Source: Begonia masoniana
Taxonomy: Eukaryota; Streptophyta; Magnoliopsida; Cucurbitales; Begoniaceae
DNA: 64,000 bases
NCBI GenBank assembly: GCA_022432975.1
Contig: CM039505.1
Location: 19,271,716 to 19,335,715 of the forward strand
Direction: 5' to 3'
Under the pieces are notes generated by a model. The model did not search any database. It was not told the DNA's origin and was given only the letters and a program-made list of their open reading frames with translations. Position numbers and translations under genes: made by a program. Below, in pieces: positions 35,214-46,645 of this stretch (positions are counted from its first letter, which is position 1; each line of letters starts with the position of its first letter).

Positions 35214-37533
35214 TCGCTTAAGGATGATGCGATACTCCTCGCTTAAGGATGATGCGATACTCCTCGCTTAAGGATGATGCGATACTCCTCGCTTAAGGAT
35301 GATGCGATACTCCTCGCTTAAGGATGATGCGATACTCCTCGCTTAAGGATGATGCGATACTCCTCGCTTAAGGATGATGCGATACTCCTCGCTTAAGGAT
35401 GATGCGATACTCCTCGCTTAAGGATGATGCGATACTCCTCGCTTAAGGATGATGCGATACTCCTCGCTTAAGGATGATGCGATACTCCTCGCTTAAGGAT
35501 GATGCGATACTCCTCGCTTAAGGATGATGCGATACTCCTCGCTTAAGGATGATGCGATACTCCTCGCTTAAGGATGATGCGATACTCCTCGCTTAAGGAT
35601 GATGCGATACTCCTCGCTTAAGGATGATGCGATACTCCTCGCTTAAGGATGATGCGATACTCCTCGCTTAAGGATGATGCGATACTCCTCGCTTAAGGAT
35701 GATGCGATACTCCTCGCTTAAGGATGATGCGATACTCCTCGCTTAAGGATGATGCGATACTCCTCGCTTAAGGATGATGCGATACTCCTCGCTTAAGGAT
35801 GATGCGATACTCCTCGCTTAAGGATGATGCGATACTCCTCGCTTAAGGATGATGCGATACTCCTCGCTTAAGGATGATGCGATACTCCTCGCTTAAGGAT
35901 GATGCGATACTCCTCGCTTAAGGATGATGCGATACTCCTCGCTTAAGGATGATGCGATACTCCTCGCTTAAGGATGATGCGATACTCCTCGCTTAAGGAT
36001 GATGCGATACTCCTCGCTTAAGGATGATGCGATACTCCTCGCTTAAGGATGATGCGATACTCCTCGCTTAAGGATGATGCGATACTCCTCGCTTAAGGAT
36101 GATGCGATACTCCTCGCTTAAGGATGATGCGATACTCCTCGCTTAAGGATGATGCGATACTCCTCGCTTAAGGATGATGCGATACTCCTCGCTTAAGGAT
36201 GATGCGATACTCCTCGCTTAAGGATGATGCGATACTCCTCGCTTAAGGATGATGCGATACTCCTCGCTTAAGGATGATGCGATACTCCTCGCTTAAGGAT
36301 GATGCGATACTCCTCGCTTAAGGATGATGCGATACTCCTCGCTTAAGGATGATGCGATACTCCTCGCTTAAGGATGATGCGATACTCCTCGCTTAAGGAT
36401 GATGCGATACTCCTCGCTTAAGGATGATGCGATACTCCTCGCTTAAGGATGATGCGATACTCCTCGCTTAAGGATGATGCGATACTCCTCGCTTAAGGAT
36501 GATGCGATACTCCTCGCTTAAGGATGATGCGATACTCCTCGCTTAAGGATGATGCGATACTCCTCGCTTAAGGATGATGCGATACTCCTCGCTTAAGGAT
36601 GATGCGATACTCCTCGCTTAAGGATGATGCGATACTCCTCGCTTAAGGATGATGCGATACTCCTCGCTTAAGGATGATGCGATACTCCTCGCTTAAGGAT
36701 GATGCGATACTCCTCGCTTAAGGATGATGCGATACTCCTCGCTTAAGGATGATGCGATACTCCTCGCTTAAGGATGATGCGATACTCCTCGCTTAAGGAT
36801 GATGCGATACTCCTCGCTTAAGGATGATGCGATACTCCTCGCTTAAGGATGATGCGATACTCCTCGCTTAAGGATGATGCGATACTCCTCGCTTAAGGAT
36901 GATGCGATACTCCTCGCTTAAGGATGATGCGATACTCCTCGCTTAAGGATGATGCGATACTCCTCGCTTAAGGATGATGCGATACTCCTCGCTTAAGGAT
37001 GATGCGATACTCCTCGCTTAAGGATGATGCGATACTCCTCGCTTAAGGATGATGCGATACTCCTCGCTTAAGGATGATGCGATACTCCTCGCTTAAGGAT
37101 GATGCGATACTCCTCGCTTAAGGATGATGCGATACTCCTCGCTTAAGGATGATGCGATACTCCTCGCTTAAGGATGATGCGATACTCCTCGCTTAAGGAT
37201 GATGCGATACTCCTCGCTTAAGGATGATGCGATACTCCTCGCTTAAGGATGATGCGATACTCCTCGCTTAAGGATGATGCGATACTCCTCGCTTAAGGAT
37301 GATGCGATACTCCTCGCTTAAGGATGATGCGATACTCCTCGCTTAAGGATGATGCGATACTCCTCGCTTAAGGATGATGCGATACTCCTCGCTTAAGGAT
37401 GATGCGATACTCCTCGCTTAAGGATGATGCGATACTCCTCGCTTAAGGATGATGCGATACTCCTCGCTTAAGGATGATGCGATACTCCTCGCTTAAGGAT
37501 GATGCGATACTCCTCGCTTAAGGATGATGCGAT
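35214..37533 (+). repeat. 25-bp satellite array 3, about 93 apparently identical units
   Basis: Period exactly 25 bp: the text repeats in register every 300 bases from 35221 to 37520, with no substitution seen by eye. The unit contains GCGATACTCCTCGCTTAAG. The first deviation is a dropped C near 37533. Confidence 0.95.
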
Positions 37534-40012
37534 ATCCTCGCTTAAGGATGTGATACTGGAGATAACCGTCTGGCACTCTTAGGTACGTCCCTACGCTAAG
37601 AGTACAGGGGGTTTTGCCCAGTCGATGCGATACTCCTCGCTTAAGGATGATGCGATACTCCTCGATTAAGGATGATGCGATACTCCTCGCTTAAGGATGT
37701 GATACTGGAGATAACCGTCTGGCACTCTTAGGTACGTCCCTACGTAAGAGTATCAGGGGGTTTTGCCCAGCGATGCGATACTCCTCGCTTAAGGATGATC
37801 GATACTCCTCGCTAAGGATGTGATACTGGAGATAACGTCTGGCACTCTTAGGTTACGTCCCTACGCTAAGAGTATCAGGGGGTTTTGCCCAGTCGAGCGA
37901 TACTCCTCGCTTAAGGATGATGCGATACTCTCGCTTAAGGATGATGCGATTACTCCTCGCTTAAGGATGTGATACTGGAGATAATCGTCTGGCACTCTTA
38001 GGTATGTCCCTACGCTAAGAGTATCAGAGGGTTTTGCCCAGTCGATGCGATTACTCCTCGCTTAAGGAATGATGCGATACTCTCGCTTAAGGATGTGATA
38101 CTGGAGATAACCGTCTGGCACTCTTAGGTACGTCCCTACGCTAAGAGTATCAGGGGGTTTTGCCCAGTCGAGCGATACTCCTCGCTTAAGGATGATGCGA
38201 TACTCCTCGATTAAGGATGTGATACTGGAGATAACCGTCTGGCACTCTTAGGTACGTCCCTACGCTAAGCGTATCAGGGGGTTTTGCCCAGTCGATGCGA
38301 TACTCCTCGCTAAGGATGAGCGATACTCCTCGCTTAAGGATGTGATACTGGAGATAACCGTCTGGCACTCTTAGGTACGTCCTACGCTAAGAGTATCAGG
38401 GGGTTTTGCCCAGTCGATGCGATACTCTCGCTTAAGGATGATGCGATTACTCCTCGCTTAAGGATGATGCGATACTCCCCGCTTAAGGATGTGATACTGG
38501 AGATAACCGTCTGGCACTCTTAGGTACGTCCTACGCTAAGAGTATCAGGGGGTTTTGCCCAGTCGATGCGATACTCCTCGCTTAAGGATGATGCGATACT
38601 CCTCGCTTAAGGATGTGATACTGGAGATAACGTCTGGCACTCTTAGGTACGTCCTACGCTAAGGTATCAGGGGGTTTTGCCCAGTTGATGCGATACTCCT
38701 CGCTTAAGGATGATGCGATCCTCCTCGCTTAAGGATGTGATACTGGAGATAACCGTCTGGCACTCTTAGGTACGTCCCTACGCTAAGAGTATCAGGGGGT
38801 TTTGCCCAGTCGATGCGATACTCCTCGATTAAGGATGATGCGATACTCCTCGCTTAAGGATGATGCGATATCCTCGCTTAAGGATGTGATACTGGAGATA
38901 ACCGTCTGGCACTCTTAGGTACGTCCCTACGCTAAGAGTATCAAGGGGTTTTGCCCAGTCGATGCGATACTCTGATCAGGATGATGCGATACTCCTCGCT
39001 TAAGGATGTGATACTGGAGATAACCGTCTGGCACTCTTAGGTACGTCCTACGCTAAGAGTATCAGGGGGTTTTGCCCAGTCGATGCGATACTCCTCGCTT
39101 AAGGATGATGCGATATCCTCGCTTAAGGATGATGCGAGACTCCTCGCTTAAGGATGTGATACTGGAGATAACCGTCTGGCACTCTTAGGTACGTCCTACG
39201 TAAAGGTTCAGGGGGTTTGGCCCAGTAGATGCGATATCCCGCTTAAGGATGATGCGGTACTCCTCGCTTAAGGATGATGCGATACTCCTCGCTTAAGGAT
39301 GTGATACTAGAGATACCGTCTGGCACTGTTAGTATGTTCCCTACGCTAAGAGTATCAAGGGGTTTTGGCCCAGTGGATGCGATACTCCTCGCTGAAGGAT
39401 GATGCGATCCTCAGCTAAGGATGTGATACTGGGAGTAACCGGTCTGGCACTCTTAGGTACGTCCCTACGCTAAGAGTATTCAGGGTGGTTTGCCCAGTCG
39501 ATGCGATACTCCTCGCTTAAGGATGATGCGAGTACTCCCTGCTTACGGATGTGATAACTGGAGAATACCGTCTGGTCACTCTTAGGGATGTCCCTACGCT
39601 AAGAGTAGTCAGTGGTTTTGCCCAGTCGATGCGATACTCCTCGCTTAAAGATGATGCGATACTGCTCGCTTAAGGATGTGATACTGGAGATAATCGTCTG
39701 GCACTCTTAGGTACGTCCCTACGCTAAGAGTATCACAGGGTTTTGCCCAGTCGATGCGATACTCCTCGCTTAAGGATGATGCGATACTCCTCGCTTAAGG
39801 ATGTGATATTGGAGATAACCTTCTGCACTCTTAGGTATGTCCCTACACTAAGAGTATCAGGAGCGATGCTCCTCGCTTAAGGATGATGCGATACTCCTCG
39901 CTCAAGGACGTGATACTGGAGATAACCGTCTGGCAGTCTTAGGTATGTCCCTACGCAAAGAGTATCAGGGGGTTTCACCAAGTCGATGCGGTACTCCCCG
40001 CTTAAGGAAGTG
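37534..40012 (+). repeat. Composite satellite units, indel-rich, in the D 3' LTR
   Basis: Same composite unit as arrays 1 and 2 (hairpin ACTCTTAG / CTAAGAGT plus basic units) but with many one-base insertions and deletions, for example GCCCAGCGATG, GATTACTCC, GATAACGTCTGG. Confidence 0.93.
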
Positions 40013-40652
40013 GACTCTAAGCTACGCTAGTCTAGCGGTAACCCCAATATGATAAGTCCACTGCGTGGTCCCCTTCGGCCCAGGGTTGAGTGGTTCGTCC
40101 CTCTTGGTGTGCCTTAGCACGTGTGATCCAGTGGCCCAGAGTTGAGTGGTCGTTTGTCCCTTCTTGTATGATAAGTCCACTGCGTGGTCCCTTTCGGCCC
40201 AGGGTTGAGTGGTTATTCAATCCCTCCAGGTTCGGTAAGTCCATTGTGCGGTTTCCGCGACTGTCGGGGTGAGTGGTTATGGGATCTCTCCTAATTGGTG
40301 TCTCTTGTCTTTCCCTTGCGAGACCCTGTCTAGTGTGATCTCTACCCTTCTGTGGGGAAAAAGAAGGTGGTGAGCTTTATTCGCGCTGGATTTTCGTAGT
40401 CTTACCTTTTATTTTTCTTTCACTTGGTAATATGTAAGGAGGCATTCGAGATCGTACTTTACTTTGGCATGTATTTATTTTCATTTATCTTGTATTTCTA
40501 CGATTGTTTGTACTCTCTTATGTTTGTCGCTTCGAGGAGGTCCTAGATTAGTGCTAAACTTCCGCATTTTAGCCTTAGGCTAGACGGTGGACCTCTCCGA
40601 GGTTGATCGTTGAACCTGGCGTTTCTGTTAGGCCCCCTCTCGAGTTGTGACA
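40012..40652 (+). repeat. Element D 3' LTR tail
   Basis: Matches 32938-33578 closely: repeated ATAAGTCCACTGCGTGGTCC units, then TTTGTCGCTTCGAGGAGGTC and the terminal GGCCCCCTCTCGAGTTGTGACA. Confidence 0.85.
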
Positions 40653-40924
40653 CGAGTAGTCAAGTAAGTAGTGGATTGCTTGTGTTTTGCCTTCGGGCCT
40701 ACACCATGAAACGGTAGGGAATTGTTTGTTTGTTTGCTTGTTTGTTTGTTTGTTTGTGTGGTTGCTTTGTCTTATTTTTGGTTAAGCATTTGTGTGACAT
40801 GCATTATTGGTTTCGAAAATGCGAAAAACACTAGTTTTGAGTATTGTTTTGAACGGTGAGTTTGAAATGAAAAAGGGGCAGTGTGAGTTTGAAACATAAG
40901 GGATAGTGTGAGCTTGAAAGGTAA

Positions 40925-41300
40925 GGGGAAATGTGTAGTGTCATCCTAGGAGCGAGACTCGGATGGAAACACATCTTGGGAGCGAGACTCAGATGTGTTG
41001 GGGTAGTGCCATCCTGGGAACGAGACTCGGATGGAGACGCATCTTGGGAGCGAGACTCAGATGTGATTAGGTAGTGCCATCTTGGGAGCGAGACTCAGAT
41101 GGAACTGCATCTTGGGAGATAGACTCAGATGTGTAATAGGTGATTGGGGTAGAGCCATCTTGGGAGCGAGACTCAGATGGACATGCATCTTGGGAGCGAC
41201 ACTCGGATGTGTGTTAGGGATTAGGGTAGTGCCATCTTGGGAGCGAGACTCAGATGGACATGCATCTTGGGAGCGAGACTCGAATGTGTGTTAGGGTTGT
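40925..41300 (+). repeat. Minisatellite in solo LTR C
   Basis: Imperfect tandem copies of a unit containing CATCTTGGGAGCGAGACTCAG (shown minus one base in some copies), alternating with GATGTGT and GGTAGTGC spacers, period about 60-80 bp. Non-coding LTR sequence. Confidence 0.85.
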
Positions 41301-41930
41301 GTGAGAGTCGTGTGTGCATGTTTATATTTATTATCTCCTACTTGCTAAGCGTAAGCTTACGTGTGTGTGCGTGTTCTATGGTGTAGATAACGACGCGGTG
41401 ACAGGTGAGCTAAGCGAGCGAGCTAGAACTTAGGAGCAGTCGGAGATGCACGGGGCATGCCGGTGCGGGCAGTTGTCAGGGTGTATCGACCATGATCTTA
41501 GGGATGATGTGGGTGAAATGGTATTTTGAATGGGGTATAGTTTTTACCTATTTTAGATTTTGTAAAATGTGGTTGTTACGTGGGATTTATTTATATAAAA
41601 TACAGTGTCTTATAACGTTGTAAAGAATGTCTTGGAACTGTTTTATAAAATGTTTGATTTGCAGGTTTTGGGTTTTGGAATTTATAGGCGTTATGCCGCT
41701 CGTGTTGGTTTTAAAATAAACGACGTCGGGTTTATTTTTCTATTTTTTTATTAAATATTTTAAGTCAGTTTTTCGAGATTTTTATGGGACACGGAGTTAA
41801 GGGTGTCAGGATCGTGTGGTAAGAATTTTAGAATTTTTGAGAGGTGTATGGCTCGATAAAAAATGAAGAAAAGTGAGGAAAGTCGAAAAAAGATGAAAAA
41901 ATAGCATTTTGGGCCGAAAAACCCAAGGAG

Positions 41931-42005
41931 GCTTGATCGATCGGGCGTTGGGCGCGCAGGCGCCCATCGTGCTGCGCCAAGGCGCGCGCAGGCGCGCGCG
42001 CCTTA
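41931..42005. repeat. GC-rich palindromic block near the end of LTR C
   Basis: Holds GATCGATCGGGCG, GGGCGCGCAGGCGCCC and GGCGCGCGCAGGCGCGCGCG, strongly self-complementary and far richer in GC than its surroundings. Confidence 0.85.
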
Positions 42006-42240
42006 CACTTTTTTTAAATTTTTTTTTTAAATTTCCTATTTCTACTGTGTTTTGACCCGGCATTTTTGACATATTTTAAACGTATTTTGGACACGTTTTC
42101 CAACAAAAATCGAGGGTTCAAGAAACCCAAAAACCGAGTCAAAATTTTATCGAAAATTATTTTAAACGTCGTTTTAAACGCGGGATAGCTTAGCAAAGTA
42201 GCGCACCGAGCCGGGTCGGGTTCGGGGGCGTTACAAAAAC

Positions 42241-43460
42241 TTGCTGGAGAAGCCCTCCCTCTTTCCTTCTCTTCTCTTCTCTTCTACGTAAACCCTCATA
42301 TTTTTCGTCTTCTCTCTGTTTTCTCTTCCAGAGGACCAGCGACGATTCTAAACTCTGTCTTTTCCTGTTTTCTCCAATTTTCTCTAGTAAAGGTAACCTT
42401 TTTCGTTAGTTAACAAGTTTAGGTTAGTTATTCTTTAGTTTTAATAAAGTTTTAGGTTAACGGCCTGATTATACACAATATAGGTTCGTGAATCGCTGAA
42501 TACATATATATATGTGTGCAACTCACGGACAACAGGTAAGTTCATTTGCGTAGGTTGGCCCTTAAGGCCCTACATCTTGGAGATACTAGGTCAAAAAATT
42601 GTCGTCGGGTTATCGTTGGGTAGTTAGGTCGATGATTCGGCCATAAGTTTAGTGCCCTGCTCAATGCACAGTTTAGATATCCTGTTATTCATGTGTTTTG
42701 AACTGTTTTCCAGTATATTAAGTCTATGTACAATGAATGTTCATGCATACATGTTTTTTTCGAAAGTCATGCAAATGTTTTATGCCCACGATTTGAAGTT
42801 AAGAAAGAGAAAACCTGAATGTATTGTACGGTTAAGTGTGGAACGGGGACTGGCATCCTGTTATGTATTCCTGTAATGTATCCCTGTAATGTGCCTGAAA
42901 GTGCACCCCTGTTGCGCCAGTTCCTCTATAAGCCCCATTTATACCTCCATGTCCAGTGGAACGTAATGTAATGTAATGTCCATGTATTTCGAAAGTTCAT
43001 GCATAGCATATGCATCACTGCATTATATGTTCTTACTAAGCCTTAGGCTCATAGTTGAACTCCCTGATGTAGGTACGGACCCCGTGGATGAGAATTTTGA
43101 GCCTCAGGCAGACGAATAGGTGGTTAATGGCACGAGCTTTCGGGGGTGGTTGCGGCAGCTAGACACATTTCTGACCTAAGGGTGAAGTTTTTTTAAAATG
43201 AAGGTCATGTTTGTATAGTCTCTGTTGGGATTCTGTTGGGATTTTTAGTAATGTATAGGTTTTGGTGTAGAAGTTTTAAAACCTCTTATCTGACAGTTGT
43301 ATTCTGTATTGGAATCGTTTGAGATTTTCCTTTACATTTTTCATGGATTGTTTCAGGTTTTAGAGCTATCCATGTAGTTAGATTTCTTGAACTTTTGTCA
43401 TGTTTTCAAGCATGTTTTAAAACTTCATTTTGAATCGGGTTTTTGGAGTTTGAAGCTTTT
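42241..43460 (+). repeat. Element B 5' LTR, segment 2
   Basis: Aligns with 59495-60710 of the 3' LTR. Contains the CT-rich leader, CAGGTAAGT (42533-42541), GGCCCTTAAGGCCCTACATC (42557-42576), CTTACTAAGCCTTAGGCTCA (43032-43051) and GATGTAGGT (43066-43074). Ends at the duplicated CTTTT of solo LTR E. Confidence 0.88.
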
Positions 43461-44315
43461 TGTAACGACCCCATTAGGGCCGAGACTGATTCAAAACTTT
43501 CTTAAATCATTTACACTAAGTTTGCTCTCTATATATTTTTTTTTACAGTACTCAAAGACAATGCCATATCTAACAAAACTGAACCCTTCAAATACTCGGC
43601 TCCTTCATAAGACTATCGACACAGTCAGTCACAGGGTCGAACGACATGACTCAGACATCGGTTTTATAACGTGTTCGGGCAAAAGGAGAATGCCCTCCGA
43701 CCACTCGTCTTCATCGTTCGCGGGCTACATGGATTTGCAGACATCTACCGATAGGAACACATTCCCAAACGTCACGTGCACTCTGCGTGACACAATAGAC
43801 GTCGCCCAGTAGAAGACATCTACCGATGGACACGAGCATTTCACGTGACTCATGGACATCGCCCGGTAGAAGACCTCTACCGATTACTAAATGACGAAGC
43901 ATATTCGCCCACATCATCTGATCACAAGGCGACAAATTACCTTCACTCACATCATTTGATCACAAAACGACAAGACTTAATACTCACTTCTTCCAATAGC
44001 GAAAACATCTACATCTACCGGTTGTCATGTGAATCACACGTGACATAATAAGCATCATCCGATCACAAAACGACAAGTCTTAATACTCACTTCTTCCGAT
44101 AGCGAAAACATCTACATCTACCGGTTGACATGTGAATCACTCGTGACATAATAAGCATCATCCGATAGAAGACTTCTATCGGTGAATAAGAAGTTCCTAG
44201 CATCTGTCGATAGTAATAATCAGCATCTACCGATTGACATGTGCATCACACGTGACATATAATCATCATCCGATAGAAGACCTCTATCGGTGAGTAAGAA
44301 ATTTCTAGCACCTGC

Positions 44316-46487
44316 TGTAACACCCGGTTTCTATTAACCGATTTACCTTTTTTTTTAGAATGCTTTAAAATTTAAATTTGGGTGATTTAGTCATTAGGTT
44401 AATAAGTGAATGAGTAAGGACAAGATGGTAAATTGCAATTTATTGTGGATAACGTATTTAAGGGAGGGTTCAATGAGGTTTAGCCGCCACTATCCCCTCA
44501 TTTTTCCTTTCTCGATATTCAGCTCAAGCTCATCAGAGCTCCAGGCAATTTTCCCTCCGACTTCTCCAGTGATTTCTCTAACTTAGGTGAGTTCCTTCAT
44601 TTTCTTTATGACTCAACGGTTAGATAGCAGAGGGAGTGCAATGTATGTGTTTTTGGGAGTGTTGTGAATGTGTGTAGTTTCGGGTTTAGTGCAGAATCGG
44701 GAATGCACGAAGATCTGAGCTTCCAAACTAATTTGCTTAGACTCCTGGCTAGTTTAGAATGAAGTTTAACTAATACACTGTCTATAGTTTTAGGTTTGAG
44801 CAGAACCCGAAGTGGTTAGCAACCAAACATTTCCCCAGGAATCCAGGTAAGTAAAGTATGCATGTGCCTTTGTGCCTACATCACAAAACATTAGGGTTAT
44901 GCATTGTGTGAATGAGTTTGTATGACATGCATCATGTTTTTATGAAAGATTACGAAAATGAATTTTTATGTAAAGAATGGTAGGGCATGAACCAAATGTG
45001 ACAGAATAACTATTAAGGGAACTCATCCGCCCCTTAATCGAGTAGAGGATGTATAACATTGGGAGAATTGATCCCACTCCCAAGGGAACTGAGGGATCAG
45101 AATAGCTATTTAAGGAATTCATCCGCCCCTTAATCGAGTAGAGGATGTATAACATTGGGAGAACTGATCCCACTTCCAAGAGAACCGAGGGATCAGATCA
45201 GTAAACGAGCGAATGTACAACTGAGATGAGAAAGTAGAAACTGCATGTTTAGGTTTTATGTTTCAGCATATCATTTAATTATTGCTTTGCTTGCTTAGCA
45301 TTAGGCTAATAGATGAGTTTTGTGAGGTAGGTGTTGAGGTTACTGCAGGTGATTTCCCTGAGCTCACAAACGCATAGATGATGTTGGAGGAGCACATTCA
45401 GGCCACGACTTGGTAAACTGATGAGGCGGTTTAAATGATGTCTGTTGGTGTAAAGGTTCACTCGATAATGTTTTCACTTAAGTATGTTGAGTCTTATGAC
45501 AGTAATAGTTTTCAATGTTTTGAAACATATTTTGAAATCTTCTGATAATAGTAGCTTGCTGATTTAGCATTGGTTTTTACTGGATTTGAGTAATGTAGGG
45601 ATTAGAGTCGTTTCCGAAAGTTTTCATTGAAGCGAATAAGTCCCTTCGTAGTAGAGTTGTTTTTGTATAGAGTATGAATTGTGGAAAAGTTGCTCTGTTT
45701 TCTACCGGCAGTGGTAGTCTATCGGTAGAAGACATCGTTTTCTATCGGTAGAAGATGGTTGTTTTCTACCGGTAGGAGTAGCGTGCTAAATCTATCGGAT
45801 GGTGTAGTTTATTTTTATCGGTAGAAAGTTTAGACTTTCGTCGTTTAGCGATCGGTGGATGTCGAGTGCTATAGCTATCGGAAGATGTAGAAAATGATTT
45901 TGTCGTTTAGTGATCGATGGACATTGTGTAATATGTCGATCGGAAGATGTGGGAAGACTTTTGTCATTTAGCTGACCGGTCAATGTATTCTGTTTGTTTT
46001 GTTTTTTGAGTAAAGTCTTTTGTCGTCTTATGGTCGGCAGAGGCTGGATGAATGAATCATCCGGCTGACGTCACCGGTAGATGAGAGTAGCAAAACTCGT
46101 CGTTTGCGATCGGCAGAAGTTGGAGGATTAATTCATCCGACTGACGTCATCGGTGGAAGACTTCTATTTGCTTCTGCTCTTTCGTTGACTTAGTTCAGCG
46201 GCAGATGAGTTTGACTTTTGCAACTTTTAAAGTATTTCGCGATTTAAACCCTTTATTTCTTTTGGCCGATTGTTCTTTAACATCTCAACTGATTACTCAA
46301 ACATTGTATGGTTTTGTTTAACTCTATTTTTGTTCAAATGATTTCCGCTGCAAGTATTTAAACGTTTTGAAGTTTTAGAAAATGTCAAATTTAGACTTTC
46401 GAGCGAAATTTAAATTTGGTTCAAAGTTTCTTAGTCAAGTTCGAGTTTAAGAGTAACAAACTGGGTTCAGAAACTCGAGGCGTTACA
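44316..46487 (+). mobile_element. F-family gypsy solo LTR (F')
   Basis: TGTAACACCCGG ... GAGGCGTTACA, flanked by CCTGC at 44311-44315 and 46488-46492; 2172 bp. Carries CAGGTAAGT (44844-44852), TGCCTTTGTGCCTACATC (44865-44882), two copies of a roughly 100-bp repeat with CATCCGCCCCTTAATCGAG (45000-45195), GCTTAGCATTAGGCTAATAG (45293-45312), repeated CTATCGGTAGAAG motifs (45700-45860), TGACGTCA at 46066-46073 and 46142-46149, and TTTTGGCCGATTGTTC near 46260. Same family as 60897-62792. Confidence 0.9.
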
Positions 46488-46645
46488 CCTGCCGATTGTA
46501 ATAATCAACATCTATCGATTTAAAACATCTACGATACAAGGCATCCTGACTTTTACAAACTTCGACTGGACTGAAATAAACTTGTACAGGTATAAATCAT
46601 AGACTCATCCAGAATACGTGTAGCTGAAGACTTAAATAAAACATG

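Larger units (their letters stand above)
26284..40652 (+). mobile_element. Gypsy element D (Tekay-like) with satellite-filled LTRs
   Basis: Flanked by CGAGT at 26279-26283 and 40653-40657. 5' LTR 26284-33578 (4.79 kb without a nested solo LTR), primer site at 33588, internal 33579-35204, 3' LTR 35205-40652 (5.45 kb). Both LTRs carry long arrays of a 24/25-bp unit plus a longer composite unit. The internal part keeps gag and protease traces, the first part of RT, then jumps to the integrase C-terminus, so most of pol is gone. Non-autonomous and dead. Confidence 0.9.
35205..40652 (+). repeat. Element D 3' LTR, U3 deleted, satellite expanded
   Basis: Preceded by a purine-rich AAAAAGGGAGAAATA. 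Begins TGTAAAATC like the 5' LTR but at the tenth base jumps straight into the satellite (TCGCTTAAGG). It therefore lacks about 900 bp, including the promoter region, present at 26293-27200. Ends TTGTGACA before the duplicated CGAGT. Confidence 0.88.
25103..42235 (+). mobile_element. Gypsy solo LTR C, split by element D
   Basis: Starts TGTAACACCTGAAAAATTTC and ends GGGGGCGTTACA, flanked by AAAAC at 25098-25102 and 42236-42240. Own sequence is 25103-26283 plus 40658-42235, about 2.76 kb, with no primer site or coding region, so it is a solo LTR. A leader-like CT-rich stretch at 25615-25700 follows the probable transcription start. A splice-donor-like CAAGTAAGT (40661-40669) and the block TGCCTTCGGGCCTACACC (40688-40705) are shared in layout with the other LTRs. 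Confidence 0.88.

Noticed and set aside
35214..40012. Regular direct repeats that could suggest a CRISPR array
   Set aside because: There are no unique spacers; units are contiguous, the setting is a plant LTR and no cas genes exist.
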